Shown in pieces: positions 13,201 to 26,600 of a DNA stretch of 64,000 nucleotides. Within the stretch, counting starts at the first letter, position 1; every line of letters starts with the position of its first letter. The position numbers and the translations under genes are program-made. The notes beneath the pieces are model-generated. The model ran no database searches. It was not told where the DNA came from and saw nothing but the letters and a program-made list of their open reading frames with translations. The stretch lies in the NCBI RefSeq assembly GCF_047495875.1, contig NC_092458.1, forward strand, positions 110,657,727 through 110,721,726, read 5' to 3'. The DNA is from Pithys albifrons albifrons (lineage: Eukaryota; Chordata; Aves; Passeriformes; Thamnophilidae).

Positions 13201-16088
13201 CAATAAAGCTCTTTTTCCTGATAATCAAGAAAAAAGTGTTTTAAGATATTTGTGCAGAAGAAAGAAGGAGTAGAAATTGGCTGAAAATTTCTAGATTTCT
13301 AGATTGCTCAGAAAACTATCCACTTTGTGTATGAATTACAGGACTATAAAATGGAGTGGATCAGGAGAGGGGGGCAGACAAGGGGATCAATAAAACTTCA
13401 CTGACCACACATCCCAATAACACTTTCTGGAAATCAGTTACTCAATCCATAGGCATTTCCTTTTCTCTTTCAGTCTGTAAAAGTCTTATAAAGATCTGTA
13501 GAGACCTAAATTAGTGTAATTGTGTCTTCTGCAATACAACAAAGGTTCAGCCAAGCTTTGTATATGTCAATAAATATCTAGTGATGTTCTGGCCATATTA
13601 GTAATAATAATAATTTAAAGTTTGCACCAGTAGAAGTAGAAATATTCCACACTGCCATTGTTTACATTTATAAGCATTTAGTGAGCAGTGGATATTGCTT
13701 TTCCTCAAACAGTTCCCTTGCCAGATGACAGAAATAAACTGTAAGCTATATGGTCACTGTTACATTATTAGCAAATATTTGCTAGGACAAGTTAAGGAAA
13801 TTTTTTTTTCCAAAAGTAAACACTGTGAAGCCTAACTGAAAGCTGACATTGAAACCACTGCACCTACATCCAAGATACCTGCAAGTAAGCCAGAGAAATA
13901 TGAAGCATAAAGATTAAATAATAAGAAATTACAATAAGGAATATTCATGATTAACAAAAGTATCACTCATTTCATAGAAGACCAGTTACTAATATACTTT
14001 CTCCATGACTGACAAACAGACATGTAAGTATAACATGCATTTAAAGATATTACAGAATGTTCAAGAACATATTGAATAAGATGGTGTCAGAGTTGTAAGA
14101 TTTTTTTGTAAGACACTAAGATTTCATTTTTCCTTGGTGCTTGTCTATGTATGGCATTAAAGTACCTTTCTTGTATCTATGATTTCAAAGATCTCCAGTA
14201 AAATGAGTATTTAGTTGCATGTGTATTTGCTGGATCACAGGATGTTCCCACCATCACCATCTTTTTTGAAGAGAAAGACAGAAATCCAGCCATATACAAA
14301 TTTGAGGTTTTCTTTCTTTAAATATCAATTAATATGTTTAAGGCATTTTGGCGCACTAAATTTTCTGGATGAAGAACCTCTGAGGAGCTCAGCTGTCATT
14401 TCTTACAAATTCTACATCCAGAATTCAGCCTGTAGAGACTTAGCATGTTTAACCAGTATAAGACTAAAAGAAATCTAAATACTCTGGTCAAAATCAGCAT
14501 TTTCAAAGCTTGTGATAAACCTTCTGAAGGATGTGTTTAAAGAAATGCTGTATTCAGTTTAGAGAGAGAAATATGAAGGGAGGGAAAAAATATCACAGAT
14601 CTCACATGTTCAAAGAAGTCACTGGGTTTTGCTGTTTGTAGGCAGAAGAAGTAACATTTTCCTTCAATCTAGTTAGTTTTATCTGCTAATTAATTATTTC
14701 ACCATAAAAACTCAGTTAGATATATTACAAAGGACTATCTAAAAGATATAGTTAGGTTACACTTAATGTATTTATAAGAAACACAATTAGGTAACACCAG
14801 CCATAGGAAATAGAGTTCACGATCCTCTCATTGCTATTAGAGCACCTCTACAGATAAAATTGTCACAGAATCTCAAAAGTGTTTCAGGATTGGAGTACCA
14901 GAGGAAGTGCATATGAATGGAGAAAGCAAAAGGAAAAATGCAGGAGGATGAACAATATATTCATTTTAAAAAAGAGAAAACGATTGCTAGAAAGGGCATG
15001 AGTCACTGGGAAAAATGTTACAAAAATTCATTTAACTTTGCCTTCTTAATTTTGATCATCTACTAAAACCTACTATGCTGTTACCAGCAGTAAATTTCAT
15101 TTTAATTATGTTGGAGATTCATTTATATGTAGATGTTCGACATCAGATGCATAAACCCAATGAAAGAGATTCATTGAACATCTGCCTAGGAAATATAACA
15201 AAGAGTCAGGTCTGTTCAATGTATAGCATTGTCCAACTGCCTGTGTTTTCCTGTCATTTTATTTATCTTTTTTTCCTAATAAATGTAAAACCATAAGCAG
15301 GGAACTATATCTCCTTCTTTTTACAATTACTCCATACAATTTGTAAAGATAATAATAAAACATGAAAGATTCCCCAGCTGAAAGGGGAGCTGAGGGCAAT
15401 ACATTGTAAATAACTCCATATTATTGATTTGGAACTAGAAACACAACACTGAACCTTATACCAAGAGAGTGATTCATGTACTTAAACACAATCATCAGGT
15501 GCCATATTTCAAATGCCCAAGTGTATACAAAACATTGCAACACAGAACCTGATTTCCTGCTTTTCTGCTGCAGCAGCAGGTGGAAATGTGGGATATCTTT
15601 GGGCATCTAAACAGCCACTAGATTTGCAATTTTAAGCACCATTATCATTTGTGAAGTGACCTGCCTATGAAAAGTTGCCTTATAATAATGGCAGCAGGAT
15701 CATTTTCAATGACATTGTCTGCATTCAGAGATACACTGAAAAGACAGCTGTGGTCAAGATTCAGTCTTATTTTAGCTTGTGTTACTTCAGGGAAGTGTAG
15801 TTTTATTTGCATTTTCACATTCTGCATCCAGCAGTACAACATGGCAGTGGAAATACCATACAAAAATGAAGGAGCTAGATCATCCATACAAATACATATA
15901 ATACCTTTAATTAGCTTTACTAAATGCTAAGTGCTAATGCTGAAAATCCCAATCTTTCTATGAATAAACTAAATAAGTGAGTGCCAGGAAATATACCTCC
16001 TATAATATGACACTGACAATTTATATGAATTACTTGGCATTTTTCTTTTTATGTGTGTGGGGGGTGGTTGTTTCCCACCTTCTCCCCT
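13201..16088. other. unique AT-rich non-coding DNA
   Basis: No recognisable genes, RNAs or transposons. Open frames (up to 87 codons, some on opposite strands of the same stretch at 15645-15930) have no recognisable features. Confidence 0.55.
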
Positions 16089-16140
16089 CCCCCCCCCCCC
16101 TTTTTTTGGTGTGTGTGTGTGTATATGTGTGTGTTTTTTC
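16089..16140. repeat. compound simple repeat C12-T7-(GT)n
   Basis: Twelve C, seven T, GG, then an interrupted (GT)n run to about 16135 and a T run. Mixed homopolymer and alternating purine-pyrimidine DNA of this kind is length-unstable. Confidence 0.95.
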
Positions 16141-18092
16141 CCCCTCAAGCTCTACAACATATTTTGCAACAGGGACGAACATATTAGAAAGCGAAGGTAT
16201 TGTCCATTTGCTGAGAAACTGCTACAGTATCATTCCCTCCAGCAAAGCCACATGATGGGCAACACACCTGCAACAGGTCAGATAACACAGGTGACACAAC
16301 GGGGCAGTGGGAGAGGGCTACACATTCCTTGGCACCTGTCAAATGCAGCTCTCTTACTCTAGGTGACAGCTGTGCCTGGCACGTGGAGCTGAGAGCGAGA
16401 GAAAAGCTGTTGCACATAAAGTTGTCATCTCTCCTCCCAGGCTACTTCTGCCACATGTTGGTTTTCACAGCACTTGTATTGCTTCCCAAGAACTACATGC
16501 ATAGCATTTATTCTACTGCATGTACAAAACCAGATCAGGTTCATTTATATAAGCTATAATGTTTAAAATTTCAGGAAGATCCCCCTGGAAACAGTGCTGA
16601 CCTGTGTAACTCCTTACTGATTACTTGAGTGAGCAAGAGGAAGTACCTTCCCAGAGAAGAAGTCTTTCTCCCTCACTGTTATCCTCTTACTTTTATCAAG
16701 TGGGGAAAAAAATGGTATTCTAATTGCAATGCTTTCTTCCTCCTTTCTTATATATTAGCAGAGGTGTAGGGTTTTTTTGATTCTTAAACCATGCAATCCA
16801 TGAAAAAATTATAGGATGTTGAAAGGTAAGGTGAAGAAAACAAAGTCGAAAAAAAGGCTAAAGGGATCATCATAAGAACAGTCAAAATTAATTCAGTTAG
16901 GAGAGCTCAGTAAGGAAAGATGAAATGAAAACACTGAGATCTTGTCCAGGAAAGAAAGGGTCAACCCGAACTAAGCACAATTATTTTACTGAAATTATTT
17001 TATTGAAAGAAGTTCTTTGGACAGCAACATTTGACAATCAAACTTGAGCTGACAACCAAACTATGGTTACAAGATTACTAATTTTTACCCTACACTTTTA
17101 GGTTTTTTTTCTTTAGGATACATGTCCCACAAAACAGCTGTGAAGCTTAGCCTACTCAAAAAAAAAAAAAAAGGCACTAAATTAAACACATCTTTTCAGA
17201 AATGTCTTACAAATTATTTTCTCCCTTTCTCACTTTTTATTTATAAATGTTTTTTCTCCTTTGTATCAAATAAAAAATCCTCTTATTTTAAGAGGACTCC
17301 TTATGAAAACAGAAAAAATAAAATAACGTCTTGTGAAATACAAAACATGATAAAATACAGTGCTGGAGTTTCTGTCATACACTTGCAGAGCCTCAAGCAT
17401 CTTGAAATTCAGAGTTCAAAGCACTTCATATCATAGTCAGCTTTTTAGAGTCTCATGACTGTGTCCCACTTACAGCTTGACTTTGGCCATGGAACTGGAG
17501 AACAGACAAATGTGAGCTGTCTGTGCTACAATCAGTTTTACTTATTGTTGTTGACCACAGAAACTCTTATCCACCTACATTCAAAAATACACCATCTCAG
17601 GTTGTCAGTGCCCTAGGATGTACTTAACTCTGCCTATTCCCTCTTCCTAAGTATCTGGGCCAGATCTATCTTCCCTATGACCTCCTGAGAAGGTATCTCA
17701 GATACCAGTGATGCCTGTATAACAAGATCAAATGAGATAGCCAAGGTTTAGTCATCCTTCCCTCCTTCAAAGAACTATTATTCTTTTCAGTTTTAAACCA
17801 TTTTTAATCTTTGGACTTGAGTATAGTGATAAAATGACATCCAGGTTCAGAAACAGAAGCAATAATATTAGATGGAAAATTCAGACAGTCTTGGAGGCAG
17901 CTGCCACTCCAAGGTAGAAAAGGAAAAGAGATGTGTATCTAATATATATTTATTAACAAATCTCTGCACACTGATGAAAGCCCATTATTAATTAATACAC
18001 AAATTTCTGCAGAGTGACTTAAAGAAATGGGCCCCAAGTCTCAATACTACCCATAACCTTTTTCAGACAGCGTCCAGGAGGTTGTAAAACAA
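16141..18092. other. unique non-coding DNA
   Basis: Only a short A run at about 17157-17172 stands out. 16180-16420 is slightly GC-richer and is open in several frames on both strands. I found no family resemblance. Confidence 0.5.
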
Positions 18093-18150
18093 AAGTATAT
18101 TTTATATTTATGTGTATATACATAAATATATATATATATATATGCATGCA
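18093..18150. repeat. (TA)n-rich palindromic microsatellite
   Basis: TATATTTATGTGTATATACATAAATATA followed by alternating TA and GCATGCA steps. The first half is nearly self-complementary, so it can extrude as a hairpin. Confidence 0.85.
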
Positions 18151-20201
18151 CATACTTTCTAGATGAGAAGGTGTACAGCAGCCCAGTCTCCTGGAGAGAT
18201 TGGAGAAATATTAAAAATATTTTATTTTATTCAAAGAGGTATATCTTCTTTTGGCCTAAGCAAATACGCAAATGAGTGCCTTGTGCAGGCTTTTATAGAC
18301 ATCACACATATAAATATAGGCAGGTTAAGTAGGCCCTTTACTGAAAGGCACAAGGCTGTGGTACTCATTGCAAACCATCAGCAACAAAACGGCTTGGACT
18401 GGGCTGCTTATTTTCCTTTCTTGAAGTTAGAAGTTCCTGTTTACTTCCATATCTATTAGTTATGAATGCACTTAATATTTGCAAAGCACAAAAGTAATTT
18501 CCAGACTCTCAAAGGGGAAAGAACAGTTTATAATCTTACCTCTACAAAGTTCTATTAACCATTTTAAAGCAATTCACACAACCTTCTACTCCATAAAGCA
18601 TATTTGAGAATTAGAACAGTCGTATTGAAATCCTTTTCCTGAAGCCACAAAGTGTGAGACAGTATCTGAACCTCATCCAGATCTTCAACTTTGCTTTGGT
18701 CCACAAACACAGCTCACTTTTAAGCCTTTATATTGGCGTATGGGGTGTTGCACATAGAAGTCAGTGAGGAAGAAAGAGTTGGGAAAAACTATTATATTTA
18801 ACATGAGATTCTGTTCCCAGTGAAACATACTGTATCTGACCAGGGGTGTTATGAATAGGACTGATTTCATGGGAGGGGTTGTAAACTTTTTGATTTGTGG
18901 TATTTGACTCCTTAAACATAAAGAAACAGAATGAATCCAACCCTAGAAGAACACTAGAGAGTCCTGTTCAATGGTAAAGAAACTTCTGAAGATATTTTAA
19001 TTAAATTCTTCCTAAGCTTGGGGGTGTGTTTACATGTTTATTTATTTAATCTTGCTTACCAGATAAGTGTTTGCAAATCCTTAATACCATATTTCCAAAG
19101 CCAGTCCAATTCACGGATACTGCTTAGCTCTGAGAAGTGCTACAAGTGAATACTGCATTGTTTTAATTGTAAAATTATTTATAATGATACTTACTGGAAT
19201 CTAAAGCATTCTACACAAACTTCAAAGGGAAGTGAACTTCAGACATAAATAGTGGTTTGAATAGAACAATGCTTATTGTATATGCTTTCTGCTTGCTCAT
19301 TTATCCAACCCATTCTTTACCTCCAGACTTCTCAAATGTTGCCATTCTTTCTTTTCTTTCACTTCTTTGCTTTTCATATTCATTTCTCAAGATGTTGATC
19401 TAATCCATCCATCAGTCATACACACATACATATACTTTATCCCTTCTGTTTTTATCCATTCTACAAAAACACTTGGATCTCCATTCTAGGAGTCCAAAGA
19501 TCTCACACCTTAAGCTAAGGTCTAAGGCATGCTGGAGAGATGGGTCTTCAGATTTCCTTTTAAAGGAATATAACTCGGTATCTATGAGTTATAGGTGTAT
19601 ATTGTCAATTTGTCTCCACTGATCATTAAAAAAAAAAAAAAGACAGAGAGATGGAACAGCTTGTGGATATTTTTTGAGAAACTCTGTAAAAGTCAGGAAT
19701 AACATCAAGAATTCTTCACTGAAAATAGTTTAAGAGAGAACTCTTGCCAAATATTTTTTTGCTGAAAATAAACTCTAACTGCAAAAAAAAGTTTTACATG
19801 CTCTGTTTCTGACTGCACATAGTCTTATGCTCTATTTACCAAAATAATTTTTATAACACAAGGCAAGAGTATTCTCATTTTACATGACTGTATTTTGGCT
19901 GTCTTCAATGAAATTAGAATTGTTCACATGAGGGTTTAAAAAATGCTCAAATTTTAAAAGTAAGAGAGCATACAAGTCCTTTCATTTTTTCAATTGCTTA
20001 CCCACACAGAATTATGAGGTAAAGAAAATCAAGCAAGTGCCTTTTTTTTTTTTACCCCTTCTATCATCTGTAGTTCTCTCAAATCTTTCTGCTGAAGGTA
20101 GATTTTTACAGACAACATCAAGTTCCTTGTGTCATGTCACACTATGGCTATGTGGTAATTTTCTCATTTCAAAAATATCAAATTTTAAGACTCACTGGTA
20201 A
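18151..20201. other. unique AT-rich non-coding DNA
   Basis: No gene or transposon was recognised. A 15-base A run lies near 19627 and an 11-12-base T run near 20043. Confidence 0.55.
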
Positions 20202-20252
20202 CAAAAAAAAAAAAAAAAAAAAAAAAACCAAACAAAAAAACAAAACCAAAAC
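20202..20252. repeat. poly(A) run with A/C-rich continuation
   Basis: About 25 A residues followed by CCAAACAAAAAAACAAAACC. It could be mistaken for the tail of a processed transcript, but the sequence before it is not recognisable as a retrocopy or SINE. It belongs to the same A/C-rich class as other tracts in the window. Confidence 0.9.
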
Positions 20253-21409
20253 TCTTGAGGTTATTTGCTAAGAAAAAGCTGACACCCTAAAAAGAAAAAA
20301 ATAGCTCTTTCATCCTGTACAAATTCCTGTGGGGTGAGACTGCCATTTCCCTCACAGTATGTAGCTGGAGGTATAAAGAGTATTTATAAATATATGCATA
20401 AAGGGGGTTCTGTACAGCTCACATTTACCAAAGAACAGTGTGAGGTATAGACTAAAATAAGAACTTTTTTTTTTAATGTAGGCTACATGAAAGGGGAAAG
20501 AAGTGACAGATATGTTGCCTGATTAAGAGCTTTGTTAGGTTTAAAGCTTCAACAGCAAGCCTTTCTATATAAAATTGTACAACTGAGACTGTCTAAAATA
20601 TACAGTTTATATGTCTACTGAAAAACTGAAGTGTAAAAAGAGTGAGAGCAAGGCAACGACAGTTCCACGTGTCTATTCCAGGCAGTATATGCAGTCTACA
20701 GGCATCAGAATGTTCTTTGCAAATATGTGATGCTGGCAACTTTTATCCCAAAGTGTCTCAATAATGATCGGATAGCAATGGAAAGGAAATATTTCTGGAC
20801 TGGATGTTAGAAGATAAAACAAAATAAAAGTAGTGCACAACAACAGAGAGTGGAGGAGAAAATTGAATCAGAAAGCAGGACATGCACTTTTTCATTCTTA
20901 ACATGCTGGTAAAGCAGCTAGGAAAACAGAGCTCACAGTGCAAGATGTAATGGGAATGTGGAGGTTAGCAGGTGAAATAAAATTTATCTTTCTACTCTTC
21001 TGTTTGTAGAAGTTCCCTGTCAGGGAAGAATTTCCAATTCCAAAGCTCCCAAGATATAATTCAGGAGAGTGCCAGTGTCTCAGTGGTACAAAAACCAAAA
21101 GGATCTACTTGAATAAACTGGCATTACTTACGCCAATAGATGAGGAATGTTCCACCTACAGCTCCTGCAAATCTTGCCTATATCTCATAAGCATTTCAAG
21201 ACTGCTTCCTTCCCTGGCCTAGGTTACATGATGGATGACTAGGCTGTCCTTTGGTCAAAGTTCAACAACAATCCAAATTGCTACATTTAGGAGATAAAGC
21301 AAACAAACAAACAAACAAAAATAAACCAGAGGTGATTGAGGCAGGTATCACTGAGAGTGCTGAGATCCTTCTGAATATTCGGCCCCATACCACAGCCTAG
21401 TGAAGAACG
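20253..21409. other. unique non-coding DNA
   Basis: No features except a short (CAAA)n run at 21299-21320, just before the CR1 fragment. Confidence 0.55.
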
Positions 21410-21866
21410 GTCATAGAATAACCAATGTTCGAAGGCATACCTGGAGGTCACCTGGAATGACACCCTGCCTAGAGAAGGGGAATCCAGAGGAATTTGTTTA
21501 ATGTCCAATCTGGTTTTGAATGTCTTCAAGGATGGAGACTCCACAAGGTATTTAGAAAAACTGTTCCAGTATTCTATCATCCTCATACTAAGAAAGTTTT
21601 TCTCACATTTAAATAGAGTTTCCTGTATGCCTCTTTGTGATCATTGCCTCTTACCCATACACTGGGCAACTGACCCTTCAGGCTGTCTTCCTTAGTCCCT
21701 TCCTTCACGTATTTATTTATACATATGGATAAAGTCCCACAAGCCCTCTCACCTCCACAGTTAACAATCTCAAGCTCTTTCAGCCTCTGATCATACAGGA
21801 TGGTGCATTTTGTCCCTGTGATCCAGGTCATTAATAAAGAGGTTAAACAGTATTGAACAGTCAGGT
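21410..21866 (-). mobile_element. CR1 LINE fragment, antisense, with internal deletion
   Basis: The plus strand begins with CATAGAATAACCAATGTTCG, the complement of the CR1 3' end, and passes through the usual antisense landmarks (CTGTTCCAGTATTCTATCAT and CTCTTTCAGCCTCTGATCAT). The complement of 21820-21850 encodes LFNLFINDLD, which sits upstream of the catalytic ADD box in the reverse transcriptase domain. In an intact CR1 that motif lies more than 1 kb from the 3' end, so several hundred bases have been lost between it and the downstream part. Inactive. Confidence 0.85.
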
Positions 21867-22906
21867 CTGTGTTCTAGATGTTGAGGATTATGATATTGTT
21901 TTTTGTTCTGTTCCCTCCTGTAAAGTACCTGAACACCATGGAGTTACGGCCACTGCAGCAAAGGAATAACCTCAATCTTCACATCCCCAACCAGTTATTT
22001 TTGTTTGTAAGTATAAGGTACAGCAGAAGTATGAGGTCTAGCAGACTTCAGTACTTCACATTAGGTAGCACATGCTCTCTAACTCTTCACAAGGTGAGAT
22101 CTTAGTTTATAGTTCACCACAGAATCAAGGCCTAAACAATTCATCCTAGAACTGTGAGGTTCTGGTTACCCCTCCATCAGAAGTATTCTTTCTATAGACA
22201 AGTGAACCAGTTTTATTACAGAAAATTAGGAATAAAGACAGTGTTTTCTCTTAGGACTTGGTCCATGGGACTTGCACTCTGAAACTCAGCTCACATGAAG
22301 CAAACTAAACTTGCAGAGGTACTCATCCCAGCTTCTGTTAGTTTACTTGTTAAAAAATAGACTGATTACTTGTTTTCAGCGTCAGCTTTGACTTTGTCAT
22401 CATGTCCTCATTATCATATTCAATTAATTAGCATGTAAAGGTAATATTCCAGCATGCACACCTCCCTTAGAAACATTATCGACTTCAGCTAAATAAGGTA
22501 GACTTGCAACAAAATAAGGGGATTAAAAAAGATCTAGGGGCTTGCATGCATACAAAATTGTACACCTCCTTGGAAAAGAAGGTTATAGTAAAATTATACT
22601 AGTTTCTTATAACGACACCAGAAAGAAAAAAGTAAACGAGGAGAAATATTAAAAAAAGGGATGAAACTAGGGAAAACCGCATGCCTGCTGAAAAGTGCAC
22701 TCATTTTTCTTCACCTTGACCTCATTATGAATAACAAGTTGAGGGGAATAGAAAATGACCATATATTAAAACCATATATTCTATTTTCCTGTCTCAAAGA
22801 AACAAACAAGTGTTTTGTCACAATTTGGGGGGATAATAAGAAATTAATTTCTGGATTAATTTTAATCAAATGTATTAAATCTATTGGAAGGGAGGGGAAG
22901 ACAGTA
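21867..22906. other. unique non-coding DNA
   Basis: No gene or repeat was recognised. 22375-22500 contains homeodomain-type AATTAATTAG and other balanced sequence and is discussed as a possible conserved element. Confidence 0.5.
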
Positions 22907-22930
22907 AAAAAAAAAAAAAAAAACAAAACA
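22907..22930. repeat. poly(A) run
   Basis: About 16 A residues then CAAAACA. It is a simple homopolymer, and no retrocopy is recognisable upstream. Confidence 0.9.
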
Positions 22931-23324
22931 CTGCATTAATCGCAAAAAGAAGCCAAACCATATGGGGTGTACCTATAGTTTCCCTAGCTGGGTTCAATGG
23001 TGCTTTCAAAGAAAATAGCATGATCATCTCCATTTCATGTACTTTGGTTTTCTCTGTGAAATGATTTCAAAGCATATGATTTGGAAACCTTCTTGATTAA
23101 AAGAAAAAAGCTGGAAGATACACTCTGGAAGCATCCCTAGTATACTTCATTCAGTCCATGAAACCTTAATAGGGCTCAAAAAAACCCTAAAAACACATAG
23201 GAAAGAAATATATAAAAATAAACATGGTTGGTGCAGCTGTTTGATCCCCAGCATAACTGACAGACTGTTTCTAAAGATCTTGCCCTATTTGCATATGGTA
23301 ATTGCAGCACACTTGGAACAGAAG

Positions 23325-23690
23325 AGAACATTTTTAGTTGGAAGAGACCTATAATGATCATCTGGTCCAACTGCATGATCACTTCAGGGTGGACAAAGCT
23401 AAAGCATGTTACTAAAGGCATTGTCCAAATGCCTCAAACACTGACAGGGATGCAACATCCATCACCTCTCCAGGAATTTTCAGTTTCACTGCCTTCTCAG
23501 TATGGAAATTTTTCCCAATGTCCAGTTTGAACCTCTCCTGGCATAGCCTTGAACCACTCCCTTGTGTCCTGTCACTAGATCCCAGAGACAAGAGCTCTTC
23601 ATCTCCCTCTCCACTCTCTCTCCTCAGACAGATGTACAGAGCAACAAGGTCACCTGACAGCCTCCTTTTCTCCCAAGTAAAAAAGTCCAA
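23325..23690 (-). mobile_element. CR1 LINE 3' fragment, antisense
   Basis: The plus strand reads TTAGTTGGAAGAGACCTATA then GATCATCTGGTCCAACTGCA, the classic complement of the CR1 3' untranslated region. It continues through the complement of the ORF2 end. The minus-strand frame 23412-23690 contains EKRRLSGDLVALYICL and, further on, FKLDIGKNFHTE, matching the CR1 ORF2 C-terminus. It lacks the terminal octamers and is 5'-truncated, so it is a dead copy. Confidence 0.92.
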
Positions 23691-26600
23691 ATGTTTTTGC
23701 TATGTAGACAATGCTGATGAAGAATCAAAATGCTTCTCAGGCTTCACAGCTTGAAGAGAAGGGCATATCCATATATCTCTTTGACACTCATACAAGCTTA
23801 GTAGGTTTGTATAGTCTTCAGTAATTGGTCTTGTGAACCTCTGGGCTTCAAGAAGTCTCAAGATTTCTGTGGTTTAGCTTTTTGTCATGACAGTTTACAG
23901 TGATGATTTTCACAATAGGTGAGTAAATTGCTTTTGTGTCTAGTTGGTGTCCTCATTCTGGTGGTAAAAGGTTTTGGTTTTCATCAGTAAACAGTCTAAC
24001 CTCTTTTTCTTACATATTTTTCAAATTAAGTGAAATATATATGATGCCACATTTTTACATTAAGCACTTCCAAATCTCATTAACTGAAGCTTAATAAATG
24101 TAATCCTGCTATTGGTATTACTTGATTTCAGGGAGGTAAAAAATTATATGTTTCTAATGCAGACAAATTGCATTTGGATACAACATATGACCCTGCATAC
24201 TCAGGATAGAGAATAATCACTAAAAAGCTATTTGCTCTGCTTTTCCCTACAATCTTTTACCAGAATATCAATGTTGTACTGGAAGTAACATAAACACAGC
24301 ACAGCACATTGATCTCATTGGGGTCACTGCTGTAAAGAGGTTATACATATATTTCCTAAGGCCTCTTATCCTAAAATGCTTTTTCTCACTCTTCCCCTGT
24401 CAGAAGACCTTGTTTCAACATTGCTACTAGAATTATCAGTACATTAAGGTTCATCTGCTATTAAAAATACATTTCCAATTCCTCAGTTGGGAAAGTATTC
24501 GAAACTTCAGTGGCTCACATAACAAAGATTTCAAGTGCTCAGAAGCAGAAAAATAATGTACAGGATTATATAAGGCATTAAGACAACTACAGAAACTTCT
24601 CTAAACAGCACATTCTCTGAATTAAAGCACTAAATTCCACTTATACCTAAACCCATTTATTATATGCTCTGCACAGTTGCAGGTGCATTTATTACATTAA
24701 TATTAATGGCAATATTGATTTTACTGTTAAGTCCCTCTCTTGGACAGATCTATCAAGGAAACGTCTTGTTGCTTAAATCCAGTAACTCTGACAAACTCTG
24801 GTCCTGTCTGAGCTACTGCACACACTCCCAAGAACCAAGAGTTGCCCTGCACATCTAGAACAGCTGCAAGGGATGTTCGTGATAGCACAGCAAAACCCTG
24901 TATTAAACCAGCTGGGTGTCCACAGCTTGGATGTACATGCACATTGACACATACTACATACACAAGGGTTTGCATGAGCAGCAGCTTTAGCAACAGATGT
25001 GACAAACATACAAAATACTAGTGAGAATGGAATTTCTGACTAGTCAGAGAAAATTGACCCGTTGGTAACTATGAGTTTAAAAAAAGAGCAATTATGAATA
25101 GAAAATACTCACCAAGAGACACTTAAATGCTGTTGGGTTTATCTGATTTGTTGCTGAACTTTGCTGTTCCTGATATCACAAATATCCACCTATTTGATTT
25201 TCACAAAAAAGTTCTGAGTGGAATCAGTGTTTGGAATATATATAGAGAGATAAATTTGAAATTTGACACAGATTACCTTCCCTGGGATGATAACTTAGAC
25301 ATCACCCTGCATTGTACACTTACTTCCTCTCCTGGCTGGGCCTCCTGTGAGTGCTGAAGTTGCTTGGTTGAAGACATTTAGAACATCAGCTGAGTGAATT
25401 GATTACTTGAGGTCTGTCAGCCACTTTCAGTATTATTTGCCTTGACAGCTGAACACATCTTATGAATCAGGCCTCCAAATGTACAGACTGAAAAACAAAG
25501 CCTATAACAATTATAACAAGCCTTTTCAAGACAATCTATAGGTTAGCAAGGACACCAGACCCTCCTATTTGGAAGCATAGGGTATACATTTGCAGCCACC
25601 ATGAAGGGATATTTATCTTACAAGTGATTCTTCCTTTGCAACCTATCATTTCTTACAATCCCATCCTGTTCACTTTAACTATCATACTTCTTCCACCCTC
25701 TTCTTGCTAACTTTGCCTTTTATTTTCATCTGAAGATGACAGTTCTGTTAGGATTTACTTTCTAGTACTGACAGTTCTAAAAGCATAAGGATTATTTCAT
25801 GCATTGGTTAGTCATAGAAAAATCCTTGTTAGGCATTTTTTTTATCTGTCACTTGTTTGACTGGACAATGTTGCATTTCCAGTCTTTACCACAATAAGTC
25901 TCTTTTTACTTCTGGAAACAAAAATAAAATCATGAGTTTTTAAATAAACTCTAATTCATATTCTTGAGAATGATTCAGTTTCCATTCTTTAAAGCTTGTA
26001 AAAAAAAATTTCTCCCTTACATACTTAAATTGGCTTATCAACATTAAGCTGTACACTCCTCAATGCCTATTACTAGTTGGTAGTAAATCAAGTTTTCATT
26101 TCATAGCTGACATAAATGTTCAGCTTTTCTGAAATCAAATTTAAAGCTATACTTTTGCTGACAAGCATGCAAGGGTTTCACTTTATCTTCACCATGTGAA
26201 ATTTGAAGTTATTTTAGATAACTTCATATGTCAAGGTAGCACAAGTTGAAGGCCAAAGTGAATTGTTCCACAGGCACTAATTGCCTTACTAAGATAGAGC
26301 AAGCTGCACTATAGTGAAGTGTCATATTGGAACACATTTTTATGCATTATGTTCAAGGTTTCTCTTAACTGTAGGAAAAAAAAAAGAATGTGTTGTGATG
26401 GTAAGAATCAATATAGCATAATTGAACATTTCAGTAGTAGAAGGTATACTTCAGTATATGACAGGATCTAGAAGTCAGTTTGTTAAAACTATTAACTAGA
26501 CAAAAATCCCCTCCCTGTACTTGTATTCTAATCTGCCAAGAACTCTCCACACATCAAAAGCAAGTAAAAAAATATCTTCCAGACAACTTCAGACACACTA

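Noticed and set aside
20202..20252. Poly(A) tail of a processed pseudogene or SINE
   Set aside because: The upstream sequence matches no gene or element I know, and no flanking duplication was found.
21287..21586. Minus-strand frame of 99 codons
   Set aside because: It runs through CR1 3' sequence, which is untranslated in the element, and carries no independent motif.
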